A program made the translations under genes and the position numbers. A stretch of 60,071 nucleotides of DNA from Mycobacterium europaeum (GTDB taxonomy: Bacteria; Actinomycetota; Actinomycetes; Mycobacteriales; Mycobacteriaceae): positions 1 through 60,071 of the forward strand of contig NZ_LQOU01000056.1 of the NCBI RefSeq assembly GCF_002102155.1, read 5' to 3'. Each line of letters opens with the position of its first letter. The stretch's first letter is position 1. The notes under the pieces were generated by a model. The model was not told where the DNA came from and made no database searches. It was given only the letters and a program-made list of their open reading frames with translations. Shown piece by piece: positions 32,789 to 42,030 of the stretch.

Positions 32789-33966
32789 AAGCAAAGCGCG
32801 AAACGCCGAATCGCCGCGGCGGACGCGACGGTTCCGCCCGGCGCAGCGGGCGGTCGACGGCCGATCCCGGCGCGGCCCGCCGCACCCGGCCCGGGCGTAG
32901 CTCGGCGCCCACCCGCGAGAGCCGCGCACCCAAGTCCGGGCCGCACACCAGTCCCATCGCCCGGCCGGTAGAGCGGCCCGCGCGGCCCAAAAACACCAGT
33001 CAGGCCAAGGCGCGAGCCAAGGCGCGGAAAGCCAAGGCGCCCAAAGTCGTTCGTCCTCGCCTCAGTGAGCGTCTGGCGGCCCGGCTGGCCGCGATCGATC
33101 TGCGCCCCCGCACCCTGGCGAGCAAGGTCCCGTTCGTCGTGTTGGTCATCGGCGCGCTCGGCCTCGGGCTGGGCCTGACGCTGTGGTTGTCGACGGACTC
33201 CGCCGAGCGTTCCTACAAGTTGAGCCACGCTCGCGAGAAGACCCGGCTGCTGCAGCAGCAGAAGGAGGCGCTGGAACGCGATGTGCGCGAGGCGGAATCC
33301 GCGCCGGCACTGGCGGAGGCGGCCCGCAAGCTGGGGATGATCCCGACCCGGGACACCGCGCACCTGGTGCAGGACCCGTCCGGGAACTGGGTCGTGGTGG
33401 GCACACCGAAGCCGGCCGACGGCGTGCCGCCGCCACCGTTGAACAGCAAGCTGCCCGAACAGGGTCCGCCGCAACCCCCGGCGCCGCCGGCGCCGCCGGC
33501 GGAGGTCCCGGTCCGCGTGCAACCCGACCCCGCGGGCGCCCCGCCCGCGCGGTCCGGGCCCGAGGCGCTGTTGCGCGCACCGGACGGAGCGTCGACGCTG
33601 GGCGGGCAGCACCTGGCGCCCGCGAGTCCCCAGCTGCCGGGCATGCCGCCCGCGCCGGTACCCGGTGCGCTGCCCGCGCCGGGTGTGCCGGTGCCGGGAC
33701 TGCCCGCGCCGGCGGCGGGCCCCGCCCTCGCGCCGGTGCCCGCCGAGGTGCCGATCCCGTTGGCCGGCCTGCCCGTTCCGCCGCCCGGGCAGGTGCCCGC
33801 GCCGCTACCCGCTGAGGTTCCGGTGCCCGTGCAGCGGGGGACGGCGCCGGCGGTTCCCCAGGCGATCGCCCCCGTCGTTCCCCAGGGGATTGCCCCCGCC
33901 GCCCCGGTGCTCGTGCCGGCGCCCGTGGCGCCGGGACCCGTTGTGATGCCGGGTGCGCCCCGGTGA
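32785..33966 (+). CDS. ftsL: FtsL-like divisome protein with long Pro-rich tail (Rv2164c-like)
   Basis: 393 residues from ATG 32785. A long basic Arg/Ala/Lys-rich cytosolic region (1-110), one membrane helix (about 113-135, VPFVVLVIGALGLGLGLTLW), then a heptad coiled coil (RSYKLSHAREKTRLLQQQKEALERD, in part) of the FtsL/DivIC type. The remaining about 200 residues are a Pro/Ala/Val tail made of VPxP/APxP repeats, typical of mycobacterial Rv2164c. It is expected to join FtsB and FtsQ in activating PbpB/FtsW. Overlaps rsmH (ATGA) and pbpB (GTGA). Confidence 0.88.
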   Translation: MKAKRETPNRRGGRDGSARRSGRSTADPGAARRTRPGRSSAPTRESRAPKSGPHTSPIARPVERPARPKNTSQAKARAKARKAKAPKVVRPRLSERLAARLAAIDLRPRTLASKVPFVVLVIGALGLGLGLTLWLSTDSAERSYKLSHAREKTRLLQQQKEALERDVREAESAPALAEAARKLGMIPTRDTAHLVQDPSGNWVVVGTPKPADGVPPPPLNSKLPEQGPPQPPAPPAPPAEVPVRVQPDPAGAPPARSGPEALLRAPDGASTLGGQHLAPASPQLPGMPPAPVPGALPAPGVPVPGLPAPAAGPALAPVPAEVPIPLAGLPVPPPGQVPAPLPAEVPVPVQRGTAPAVPQAIAPVVPQGIAPAAPVLVPAPVAPGPVVMPGAPR

Positions 33967-36029
33967 GCCGCGGCGACTCCATGCGCGCCCGGCGGTCGCA
34001 GCCCACCCGCGGTCCTCGTAAAGCCCAGGAGGCCAAGGGGATTCGTCAGCCGAACCGGCGGGCGAAGCAGCAGCCGGCCAAGGACGTCCGGGAGCCCAGG
34101 AGGTTCTGGAAACCCAAGGGGGGCAAGGCCGCCGGGACGGCCCGCCCGGCCGACCGGCAGGACGCGGCGGCGACCGGGCACTCGGCGCGGGAGCGGCGCA
34201 CCCGGCAGCTCGTGCAGGCGGGCGGTCGCGGCGCGTCGTTCGTGTTCCGGCATCGGGCGGGAAACCTGGCCATCGGCTTCTTGATCGTGGTGGCGGCGGC
34301 CCAGTTGTTCGTCCTGCAGGTCACCAACGCGCCCTCGCTGCGCGCGCAGGCCGCGGGCCAGCTCAAGGTCACCGACGTCGAAAAGGCGGTGCGGGGCAGC
34401 ATCGTCGACCGCCACAAGGATCAGCTGGCGTTCACCACCGAGTCGCGCGCGTTGACCTTCCAGCCCAAGAGGATTCGCAAGCAACTGGAAGAGGCCAAGA
34501 CCAAGAACTCGGTGGCCCCCGATCCCCAGCAGCGGCTGCGGGACATCGCCCAGGAGGTCGCCACCCGGCTGGGCAACAAGCCCGATTCGGCGACCGTGCT
34601 GAAGAAGCTGCAAAGCGACGAGAACTTCGTCTATCTGGCCCGCGCCGTCGACCCGGCCGTCGCCAGCGCCATCTCGGACAAGTACCCCGAAGTCGGCTCG
34701 GAGCGGCAAGACCTGCGGCAGTACCCCGGCGGGTCCCTGGCGGCCAACATCGTCGGCGGCATCGACTGGGACGGCCACGGGCTGCTGGGGCTGGAGGAGT
34801 CCCTGGACTCGGTGCTGTCGGGAACGGACGGCTCGGTCACCTATGACCGCGGATCCGACGGTGTCGTGATCCCGGGCAGCTACCGCAACCGGCATCGGGC
34901 GGTCAACGGTTCGACGGTCCAGCTGACGCTCGACGACGACATCCAGTTCTACGTGCAGCAGCAGGTCCAGCAGGCCAAGAACCTCTCCGGCGCGCACGAC
35001 GTGTCGGCGGTGGTGCTGGACTCGAAGACCGGCGAAGTGCTGGCCATGGCCAACGACAACACCTTCGACCCCTCGCAGGACATCGGGCGTCAGGGTGACA
35101 AACAGCTGGGCAACCTGGCGGTGTCCTCGCCGTTCGAGCCCGGCTCGGTGAACAAGGTCATCACCGCGTCGTCGGTGATCGAGTACGGCCTGTCCAACCC
35201 CGACGAGGTGCTGCAGGTGCCCGGGACGATCCAGATGGGCGGGGTGTCGATCCACGACGCGTGGGACCACGGCGTCATGCCCTACACCACCACCGGCGTA
35301 TTCGGAAAGTCCTCCAACGTCGGCACTTTGATGCTCGCCCAGCGGGTCGGCCCGGAACGCTTCTACGACATGGTCCGAAAATTCGGCCTCGGGCAACGCA
35401 CCAACGTCGGGCTGCCCGGTGAGAGCGCCGGGCTGGTGCCGCCCATCGACCAGTGGTCGGGCAGCACGTTCTCGAACCTGCCGATCGGCCAAGGCCTTTC
35501 GATGACGCTGCTGCAGATGGCCGGCATGTACCAGACCATCGCCAACGACGGGGTGCGCGTACCGCCGCGGATCGTGAAGGCCACCATCGCGCCCGACGGG
35601 ACCCGGACGGAAGAACCGCGTCCCGAAGGGGTGCGGGTGGTTTCGGCGCAGACGGCCCAGACCGTGCGCAACATGCTGCGCGCCGTCGTGCAACGCGACC
35701 CGATGGGCTACCAGCAGGGCACCGGGCCCGCCGCCGCGGTGACGGGCTACCAGATGGCCGGCAAGACGGGCACCGCCCAGCAGATCAACCCCGCGTGCGG
35801 CTGCTACTTCGACAACGTCTACTGGATCACCTTCGCGGGAATGGCCACCGTGGACAATCCGCGCTACGTCATCGGCATCATGATGGACAACCCGGACCGC
35901 AACGCGGACGGCACCCCCGGCCACTCGGCGGCCCCGCTGTTCCACAACATCGCCGGGTGGCTCATGCAGCGCGAGAACGTGCCGCTGTCGCCGGATCCCG
36001 GCCCGCCGCTGACGTTGCAGGCCACTTAG
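33963..36029 (+). CDS. pbpB: Septal peptidoglycan transpeptidase PbpB (FtsI/PBP3)
   Basis: 688 residues from GTG 33963. A basic N-terminal tail of about 95 residues, one membrane helix (NLAIGFLIVVAAAQLFVLQV), a dimerisation domain, then a class B transpeptidase domain. Active-site motifs are FEPGSVNK (catalytic Ser in SxxK), SSN in GKSSNVGT and KTG in AGKTGTAQ. An extra CGC motif (PACGCYFDN) sits just after KTG. It cross-links septal wall with FtsW. A run of three 56-bp repeats begins at its stop codon. Confidence 0.95.
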   Translation: MSRGDSMRARRSQPTRGPRKAQEAKGIRQPNRRAKQQPAKDVREPRRFWKPKGGKAAGTARPADRQDAAATGHSARERRTRQLVQAGGRGASFVFRHRAGNLAIGFLIVVAAAQLFVLQVTNAPSLRAQAAGQLKVTDVEKAVRGSIVDRHKDQLAFTTESRALTFQPKRIRKQLEEAKTKNSVAPDPQQRLRDIAQEVATRLGNKPDSATVLKKLQSDENFVYLARAVDPAVASAISDKYPEVGSERQDLRQYPGGSLAANIVGGIDWDGHGLLGLEESLDSVLSGTDGSVTYDRGSDGVVIPGSYRNRHRAVNGSTVQLTLDDDIQFYVQQQVQQAKNLSGAHDVSAVVLDSKTGEVLAMANDNTFDPSQDIGRQGDKQLGNLAVSSPFEPGSVNKVITASSVIEYGLSNPDEVLQVPGTIQMGGVSIHDAWDHGVMPYTTTGVFGKSSNVGTLMLAQRVGPERFYDMVRKFGLGQRTNVGLPGESAGLVPPIDQWSGSTFSNLPIGQGLSMTLLQMAGMYQTIANDGVRVPPRIVKATIAPDGTRTEEPRPEGVRVVSAQTAQTVRNMLRAVVQRDPMGYQQGTGPAAAVTGYQMAGKTGTAQQINPACGCYFDNVYWITFAGMATVDNPRYVIGIMMDNPDRNADGTPGHSAAPLFHNIAGWLMQRENVPLSPDPGPPLTLQAT

Positions 36030-36195
36030 CGGCGATCGCAAGGGCGGCGTAGCCGGGCGCGGCGGGTCGCCGCCATCGGGTGTAGCGGCGATCGCAAGGG
36101 CGGCGTAGCCGGGCGCGGCGGGTCGGCGCCATCGGGTGTAGCGGCGATCGCAAGGGCGGCGTAGCCGGGTGCGGCGGGTCGCCGCCATCGGGTGT
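36028..36195. repeat. Three 56-bp tandem repeats between pbpB and murE
   Basis: Copies at 36028-36083, 36084-36139 and 36140-36195; each begins AGCGGCGATCGCAAGG and ends CATCGGGTGT. Copy 2 differs near its end (GGCGCC for CGCCGCC) and copy 3 has one T for C in the middle (GGGTGCGG). A fourth copy starts (AGCGG) and then diverges. The first copy begins inside the pbpB stop codon, so that stop is part of the repeat. Each unit contains the palindrome GCGATCGC. Confidence 0.92.
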
Positions 36196-36218
36196 AGCGG
36201 GCGGGCGGTCCGTCGATC

Positions 36219-36321
36219 GTGCGGTGACGGCGTCCGTGCGGTGAGGGCGTCGCGGATGCGCTCAGGGCGGAATTCGGGCCCGAACGACGCCTTCAGCGCA
36301 CACCGAAGGCCCTCATCGCAC
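36219..36321. repeat. 17-bp direct repeat leading into an 86-bp imperfect inverted repeat
   Basis: GTGCGGTGACGGCGTCC (36219-36235) is repeated with two changes at 36236-36252. From 36236 to 36321 the sequence is an imperfect inverted repeat with 43-base arms meeting at 36278/36279 in the perfect palindrome TTCGGGCCCGAA; about 30 of 43 arm positions pair by eye. It lies between pbpB and murE and may fold in RNA or act as a small mobile-type palindromic element. Confidence 0.75.
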
Positions 36322-36418
36322 ACTCAAATTGACGAGCCACGTGCGTGGCAGGTGCCTCTCGGTAGGGTGTCATGGCCGATCATGAGGATCACGCGCGTCT
36401 GCAGGGAGGTGTGAACAG

Positions 36419-37960
36419 GTGGTGCCGATGCCCACGGGGTTGCGGCCCAGCGCGGGCGCGGGATCGCGCCTGCCCGCGCTGGCGGCCCAGGTAGGCGCGG
36501 TGCCCGCGGACGGGGGCGCCGCGGTGCCCGACGTGGCGGTCACCGGAGTGACGCTGCGCGCCCAGGACGTCCGGCCCGGCGACCTGTTCGCCGCGTTACC
36601 CGGCGCCACCACGCACGGGGCCCGGTTTGCGGCCGAGGCGATCGAGCGCGGCGCCGTCGCGGTCCTCACCGATGCCGCCGGGGTGACGGAAATGGGCGCG
36701 CCGGGTCCGGCCGTACCGACGCTGGTGCACCCGGCGCCCCGTACCGTGCTCGGCGCCCTGGCCGCCACCGTGTACGGCAACCCGTCGGAGCGGGTGACGG
36801 TGGTCGGGATCACCGGCACCTCCGGAAAGACCACCACGACCTATCTCGTCGAATCGGGCCTGCGCGCCGCGGGCCGGACGGCCGGCCTGATCGGCACCAT
36901 CGGCATCCGCATCGACGGCATCGACGTTCCCAGCGCGCTGACCACCCCGGAGGCTCCCGCCCTGCAGGCGATGTTCGCCGCGATGGCCGAGCGCGGCGTG
37001 GACACCGTCGTCATGGAGGTGTCCAGCCACGCGCTGGCGCTGGGCCGGGTGGACGGCACCGGGTTCGCGGTGGGCGGTTTCACCAACCTGTCCCGTGACC
37101 ACCTCGATTTTCACCCCACCATGGCCGACTACTTCGAGGCCAAGGCGAAGCTGTTCGATCCCGCGTCGCCGCTGCGGGCCCGCCGGGTCGTGGTCTGCGT
37201 CGACGACGACGCGGGGCGCGCCATGGCCGCCCGGGCCGGCGACGCGATCACCGTCAGCGCCGCCGACCAGCCCGCGCACTGGCGCGCAATGGACGTGATT
37301 CCGGTGGGCGCCGGGGGACAGCAGTTCATCGCGGTCGACCCCGCCGGCGTGCGCCATCGCGTCGGTATCCGGCTGCCGGGGCATTACAACGTCGCCAATT
37401 GCCTTGTCGCCCTGGCCCTTCTGGATGCGGTGGGGGTGTCGCCGGAGCAGGCGGCGCCGGGGCTGCTGGCGACCCGGGTGCCCGGCCGCATGGAAGAGAT
37501 CGACTGTGGCCAGGATTTCCTCGCGCTGGTCGACTACGCCCACAAACCCGAAGCGCTCCGCGCCGTGCTGGCCACCCTGCGGCGCCCGGGTCGCCGGCTG
37601 GCGGTGGTGTTCGGCGCGGGCGGTGACCGGGACCCGGGCAAGCGGCGGCAGATGGGTGAGATCGCCGCCGAGCTGGCCGATTTGATCGTCGTCACCGACG
37701 ACAACCCCCGCCGCGAGGACCCCGCCGCGATCCGCGGCGAGATCCTGGCCGGGGCGCGCGGCGGTTCGGCCGAGGTCGTCGAGATGGGCGACCGGCGCGC
37801 GGCCATCCGGCACGCCGCCGCCTGGGCCCGACCCGGGGACGCGGTGCTGATCGCCGGAAAGGGGCACGAGACGGGGCAGCGCGGCGCCACGGAGACCCGC
37901 CCGTTCGACGATCGGGTGGAGCTGACCGAGGCCCTGAACGCCCTGAGGGCCCGATCATGA
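36419..37960 (+). CDS. murE: UDP-MurNAc-L-Ala-D-Glu:meso-DAP ligase MurE
   Basis: 513 residues from GTG 36419 with GGGAGGTG about 7 nt upstream; the second codon is also GTG. The enzyme adds meso-diaminopimelate to UDP-MurNAc dipeptide in the cytosol. ATP site GITGTSGKTTTTY, the carbamylated-Lys region YFEAKAKLFDP, and the DNPR motif (TDDNPRREDP) that selects mDAP over lysine are all present. First gene of a tightly packed run to ftsQ; most junctions overlap by 4 nt. A 389-base repeat-rich gap separates it from pbpB. Confidence 0.95.
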   Translation: MVPMPTGLRPSAGAGSRLPALAAQVGAVPADGGAAVPDVAVTGVTLRAQDVRPGDLFAALPGATTHGARFAAEAIERGAVAVLTDAAGVTEMGAPGPAVPTLVHPAPRTVLGALAATVYGNPSERVTVVGITGTSGKTTTTYLVESGLRAAGRTAGLIGTIGIRIDGIDVPSALTTPEAPALQAMFAAMAERGVDTVVMEVSSHALALGRVDGTGFAVGGFTNLSRDHLDFHPTMADYFEAKAKLFDPASPLRARRVVVCVDDDAGRAMAARAGDAITVSAADQPAHWRAMDVIPVGAGGQQFIAVDPAGVRHRVGIRLPGHYNVANCLVALALLDAVGVSPEQAAPGLLATRVPGRMEEIDCGQDFLALVDYAHKPEALRAVLATLRRPGRRLAVVFGAGGDRDPGKRRQMGEIAAELADLIVVTDDNPRREDPAAIRGEILAGARGGSAEVVEMGDRRAAIRHAAAWARPGDAVLIAGKGHETGQRGATETRPFDDRVELTEALNALRARS

Positions 37961-39489
37961 TCGACCTGACCGTCGCGCAGATCGCCGACATCGTGGGCGG
38001 CACGCTGGCCGACATCTCGCCGGAGGCCGCCGCGGCGCTCCGCGTCACCGGCACCGTCGAATTCGACTCGCGCGCCGTCGGCCCCGGCGGGCTGTTCCTC
38101 GCGCTGCCGGGCGCGCACGCCGACGGGCATGACTACGCGGGCGCGGCGGCCGCGGCCGGCGCGGTCGCCGTGCTGGCCGCGCGGCCGGTGGGGGTGCCGG
38201 CCATCGTGGTGCCCCCCGAACCGCGGGCCGGTGGCGGCCTGGCCGGGGTGCTCGAACACGACACCGACGGTTCGGGTGCGGCGGTGCTGGCGGCGCTGTC
38301 CAAGCTGGCCAAGGTGGTGGCCGCCGAGCTGGTGGTGGGCGGGCTGACCATCGTCGGGATCACCGGCTCGTCGGGCAAGACGTCGACCAAGGACCTGGTG
38401 GCCGCCGTGCTCGAGCCGCTGGGCGAGGTGGTGGCCCCGCCCGGGTCGTTCAACAACGAGCTGGGGCACCCCTGGACGGTGTTGCGCGCGACGCGGAGCA
38501 CCGACTATCTCGTTCTCGAGATGTCGGCGCGCCACCCGGGCAACATCGCCGCGCTGGCCGACATCGCCACGCCCTCGATCGGGGTGGTCCTCAACGTCGG
38601 CACCGCCCACCTCGGCGAGTTCGGCTCGCGGGAAGCCATCGCGCGCACCAAATCCGAACTGCCCCAATCCGTTCCGTCGTCCGGCGTGGTGATCCTCAAC
38701 GTCGACGACCCGGCCGTCGCGGCGATGGCCCGCGTCACCGACGCGCGGGTGGTACGCGTCAGCCGGTTCAGCCACACCGACTCCGGGCCAAGCGACGTCT
38801 GGGCGGACGGAGTGTCGCTGGACGAACTGGCCAGGCCCCGCTTTACCCTGCACGCGAAGGACACCCGAGGTCCGTTGGAGGTCGACGTGCAGCTGGGTGT
38901 CTCCGGCGACCACCAGGTCGCCAATGCGTTGTGCGCGGGCGCCGTCGCGCTGCAATGCGGGGCGACCGTCGAGCAGGTCGCCGCCGCGCTCGCCCAGTCC
39001 GGGCCGGTGTCGCGGCACCGGATGCACGTGACGACCCGCGCGGACGGGGTCACGGTGATCGACGACGCCTACAACGCCAACCCCGACTCGATGCGGGCCG
39101 GGCTGCAGGCGCTGGCCTGGATCGCCCACGGCCAAGGCGTCGACGCCGCCGAAAAGCGCAGGAGTTGGGCGGTGCTGGGCGAAATGGCCGAGCTCGGCGA
39201 GGACTCGGTGGCCGAGCACGATCGCATCGGCCGGCTGGCGGTGCGCTTAGATGTGTCTCGACTCGTCGTCGTGGGAACTGGGAGGTCAATGAGCGCCATG
39301 CACCACGGAGCGGTCATGGAAGGCTCGTGGGACACGGAAGCCGCCAACGTGCCCGACGCCGAGGCCGCCCTGGCGTTGCTGCGGGCCGAACTCCGCCCCG
39401 GCGACGTGGTCCTGGTCAAGGCCTCCAACGCCGCCGGACTGGGCGCGCTGGCCGACGCCCTGGCCGCCGGGCAGGGAGCGGCCCGGTGA
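37957..39489 (+). CDS. murF: UDP-MurNAc-tripeptide:D-Ala-D-Ala ligase MurF
   Basis: 510 residues from ATG 37957, overlapping murE by ATGA. It completes the UDP-MurNAc pentapeptide. Visible parts: an N-terminal substrate domain (FDSRAVGPGGLFLALPGAHADGH), the P-loop GITGSSGKTSTKDLV, NNELGHPWTVL and DDAYNANPDSM in the third domain. The stretch 39245-39320 (LDVSRLVVVGTGRSMSAMHHG) uses less GC-rich codons than the rest of the gene but is in frame. mraY follows with a GTGA overlap. Confidence 0.95.
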   Translation: MIDLTVAQIADIVGGTLADISPEAAAALRVTGTVEFDSRAVGPGGLFLALPGAHADGHDYAGAAAAAGAVAVLAARPVGVPAIVVPPEPRAGGGLAGVLEHDTDGSGAAVLAALSKLAKVVAAELVVGGLTIVGITGSSGKTSTKDLVAAVLEPLGEVVAPPGSFNNELGHPWTVLRATRSTDYLVLEMSARHPGNIAALADIATPSIGVVLNVGTAHLGEFGSREAIARTKSELPQSVPSSGVVILNVDDPAVAAMARVTDARVVRVSRFSHTDSGPSDVWADGVSLDELARPRFTLHAKDTRGPLEVDVQLGVSGDHQVANALCAGAVALQCGATVEQVAAALAQSGPVSRHRMHVTTRADGVTVIDDAYNANPDSMRAGLQALAWIAHGQGVDAAEKRRSWAVLGEMAELGEDSVAEHDRIGRLAVRLDVSRLVVVGTGRSMSAMHHGAVMEGSWDTEAANVPDAEAALALLRAELRPGDVVLVKASNAAGLGALADALAAGQGAAR

Positions 39490-40565
39490 GGCAGATCCTC
39501 ATCGCGGTGGCCGTCGCGCTCGCCGTGTCAATCCTGTTGACCCCGGCGCTGATTCGGCTGTTCACCCGGCAAGGTTTCGGCCATCACACGCGCGAGGACG
39601 GCCCGCCCAGCCACCACACCAAGCGCGGCACGCCGTCGATGGGCGGGGTGGCCATCCTGGCCGGCATCTGGGCGGGATACCTGGGGACGCACCTGGCCGG
39701 GCTGGCGTTCGACGGGGAGGGCGTTTCCGCGTCGGGCCTGCTGGTGCTGGGCCTGGCCACCGCGCTGGGGGGCGTCGGTTTCCTCGACGACCTGATCAAG
39801 ATCCGCCGATCGCGCAACCTCGGGCTGAACAAGACCGCCAAGACCATCGGGCAGGTCTCCGCCGCCGTGCTGTTCGGGGTGCTGGTGTTGCAGTTCCGCA
39901 ATGCCAACGGGTTGAAACCGGCCAGCGCGGACCTGTCCTACGTGCGCGAGATCGCGACCGTCACGTTGGCTCCCGGGCTGTTCGTGTTGTTCTGCGTGGT
40001 CGTCGTCAGCGCCTGGTCCAACGCCGTCAACTTCACCGACGGCCTGGACGGGCTGGCCGCCGGGTGCATGGCGATGGTCACCGCCGCCTACGTGTTGATC
40101 ACCTTCTGGCAGTACCGCAACGCCTGCGTCACCGCGCCGGGCCTGGGTTGCTACAACGTGCGCGACCCGCTGGACCTGGCGCTCGTCGCGGCCGCCACCG
40201 CGGGCGCCTGCATCGGCTTCTTGTGGTGGAATGCGGCCCCGGCCAAGATCTTCATGGGGGACACCGGATCGCTGGCGCTGGGCGGCATCATCGCGGGCCT
40301 GTCGGTCACCAGCCGCACCGAGATCCTCGCCGTCGTGCTGGGGTCGCTGTTCGTCGCCGAGGTGACCTCGGTGGTGCTGCAGATCCTCGCGTTTCGGACC
40401 ACCGGGCGCCGGGTGTTCCGGATGGCGCCCTTCCACCATCATTTCGAGCTGTCCGGCTGGGCCGAGACCACGGTGATCATCCGCTTCTGGCTGCTCACGG
40501 CGATCACCTGCGGCCTGGGCGTGGCCCTGTTCTACGGTGAGTGGCTGGGCGCGATCGGTGCCTGA
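39486..40565 (+). CDS. mraY: Phospho-MurNAc-pentapeptide translocase MraY
   Basis: 359 residues from GTG 39486, the M. tuberculosis length. Ten membrane helices; it transfers phospho-MurNAc-pentapeptide to decaprenyl phosphate to form lipid I on the cytosolic face. Conserved blocks: GTPSMGG, FLDDLIKI, NFTDGLDGLA with catalytic Asp residues, FMGDTGSLALGG and the HHHFE motif (PFHHHFELSGW). It overlaps murF by 4 nt and murD by 29 nt, both implying translational coupling. Confidence 0.96.
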   Translation: MRQILIAVAVALAVSILLTPALIRLFTRQGFGHHTREDGPPSHHTKRGTPSMGGVAILAGIWAGYLGTHLAGLAFDGEGVSASGLLVLGLATALGGVGFLDDLIKIRRSRNLGLNKTAKTIGQVSAAVLFGVLVLQFRNANGLKPASADLSYVREIATVTLAPGLFVLFCVVVVSAWSNAVNFTDGLDGLAAGCMAMVTAAYVLITFWQYRNACVTAPGLGCYNVRDPLDLALVAAATAGACIGFLWWNAAPAKIFMGDTGSLALGGIIAGLSVTSRTEILAVVLGSLFVAEVTSVVLQILAFRTTGRRVFRMAPFHHHFELSGWAETTVIIRFWLLTAITCGLGVALFYGEWLGAIGA

Positions 40566-42024
40566 CATGCCCGGGCTCGACCCCCTGGCGCCGGGCGCGC
40601 CCGTCCTGGTGGCCGGCGGCGGCATCACCGGCAAGGCGGTGCTGGCGGCGCTGGCCCGGTTCGGCGCCGCGCCGACCCTGTGCGACGACGATCCCGCCAC
40701 GCTGCGGCGCTACGCCGAAAGCGGCATGCCGGCCGTGACCACGTCCGCGGTCACGCCGCGCGTCGCGGACTACGCCCTGGTGGTCACCAGCCCGGGGTTC
40801 TCCCCGGACACACCGCTGCTGGTCGCCGCCGCCGCCGCGGGCGTGCCGGTCTGGGGCGACGTGGAGCTGGCCTGGCGGCTCGACGCCGCGGGCCGGTATG
40901 GTCCGCCGCGACGCTGGCTGGTGGTCACCGGCACCAACGGCAAGACGACCACGACGTCGATGCTGCACGCCATGCTGACCGCCGCGGGCCGGCGCAGCGT
41001 GTTGTGCGGCAACATCGGCGATCCGGTCCTGGATGTGCTCGAAGCGCCCGCCGACCTGCTGGCCGTCGAGCTGTCCAGCTTCCAGCTGCACTGGGCGCCC
41101 TCGGTGCGGCCCGCGGCGGGTGCCGTCCTCAACATCGCCGAAGACCACCTGGATTGGCACTCCACCATGGCCGAGTACACCGCCGCCAAGGCGCGGGCGC
41201 TCGACGGCGGGGTGGCGGTGGTGGGGCTCGACGACGCCCGGGCGGCCGCGTTGCTCGGCACCGCCGCGGCGCCGGTGCGCGTCGGCTTCCGGCTCGGCGA
41301 ACCGGCGGCGGGTGAGCTGGGTGTGCGGGACGGCCACTTGGTCGACCGCGCCTTCGCCGACGACCTCCCGCTGCTGCCGGTCGGCTCGATCCCGGTGCCG
41401 GGACCGGTCGGCATCCTCGACGCCCTGGCCGCGGCGGCGCTGGCCCGCAGCGTCGGCGTGCCGGCCGAGGCGATCGCGCGAGCGATCGCCTCCTTCCGGG
41501 TGGGCCGGCACCGGGCCGAGGTGGTCGCCGTCGCCGACGGCATCACCTACGTCGACGATTCCAAGGCCACCAACCCGCACGCCGCCCAGGCGTCCGTGCT
41601 GGCCTACCCGCGGGTGGTCTGGGTGGCCGGCGGTCTGCTCAAGGGCGCCTCGGTGGACGCCGAGGTGGCCCGGATCGCCCCCCGGCTGGCCGGCGCGGTG
41701 CTCATCGGCCGAGATCGCCAAGAGGTTGCAGAGGCGTTATCGCGACACGCGCCGGATGTCCCCGTCGTCCAGGTTGTGACAGGCGAGGATGCTGATATGA
41801 ATGCGACGGCTGTGGTTGTTGGGGCAGATGTGACAGAAGTGAAATATTCGGTCGGGAATCTCGGCGCTTCCGTCATGACCGCGGCCGTGGCCGCGGCCCG
41901 CGACCTGGCCCGGCCCGGCGACACCGTGCTACTGGCACCGGCCGGCGCGTCGTTCGACCAGTTCAGCGGGTACGCCGACCGTGGTGACGCCTTCGCCGCC
42001 GCCGTCCGCGCGGCCACCCGGTAG
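40537..42024 (+). CDS. murD: UDP-MurNAc-L-alanine:D-glutamate ligase MurD
   Basis: 495 residues from GTG 40537; the N-terminus (MSGWARSVPD) matches the orthologue although it lies within the mraY 3' end. An ATG at 40567 is an alternative. ATP site VVTGTNGKTTTTSM, NIAEDHLDWH and DDSKATNPHA identify it. It adds D-Glu to UDP-MurNAc-L-Ala. In the C-terminal domain, about 41730-41870 is AT-richer than its surroundings (GATGCTGATATGAATGCG and after) and the protein there departs from the orthologue I recall. Confidence 0.94.
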   Translation: MSGWARSVPDMPGLDPLAPGAPVLVAGGGITGKAVLAALARFGAAPTLCDDDPATLRRYAESGMPAVTTSAVTPRVADYALVVTSPGFSPDTPLLVAAAAAGVPVWGDVELAWRLDAAGRYGPPRRWLVVTGTNGKTTTTSMLHAMLTAAGRRSVLCGNIGDPVLDVLEAPADLLAVELSSFQLHWAPSVRPAAGAVLNIAEDHLDWHSTMAEYTAAKARALDGGVAVVGLDDARAAALLGTAAAPVRVGFRLGEPAAGELGVRDGHLVDRAFADDLPLLPVGSIPVPGPVGILDALAAAALARSVGVPAEAIARAIASFRVGRHRAEVVAVADGITYVDDSKATNPHAAQASVLAYPRVVWVAGGLLKGASVDAEVARIAPRLAGAVLIGRDRQEVAEALSRHAPDVPVVQVVTGEDADMNATAVVVGADVTEVKYSVGNLGASVMTAAVAAARDLARPGDTVLLAPAGASFDQFSGYADRGDAFAAAVRAATR

Positions 42025-42030
42025 GCGGGC

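Noticed and set aside
36028..36195. CRISPR-like array
   Set aside because: The units are contiguous 56-bp tandem copies with no unique spacers; no cas genes nearby.
33213..36323. Very long open frame on the minus strand opposite ftsL and pbpB
   Set aside because: Composition is Gly/Arg/His/Val-rich shadow of the real plus-strand codons; no domain, and both plus-strand genes are certain. High GC makes such antisense frames common.
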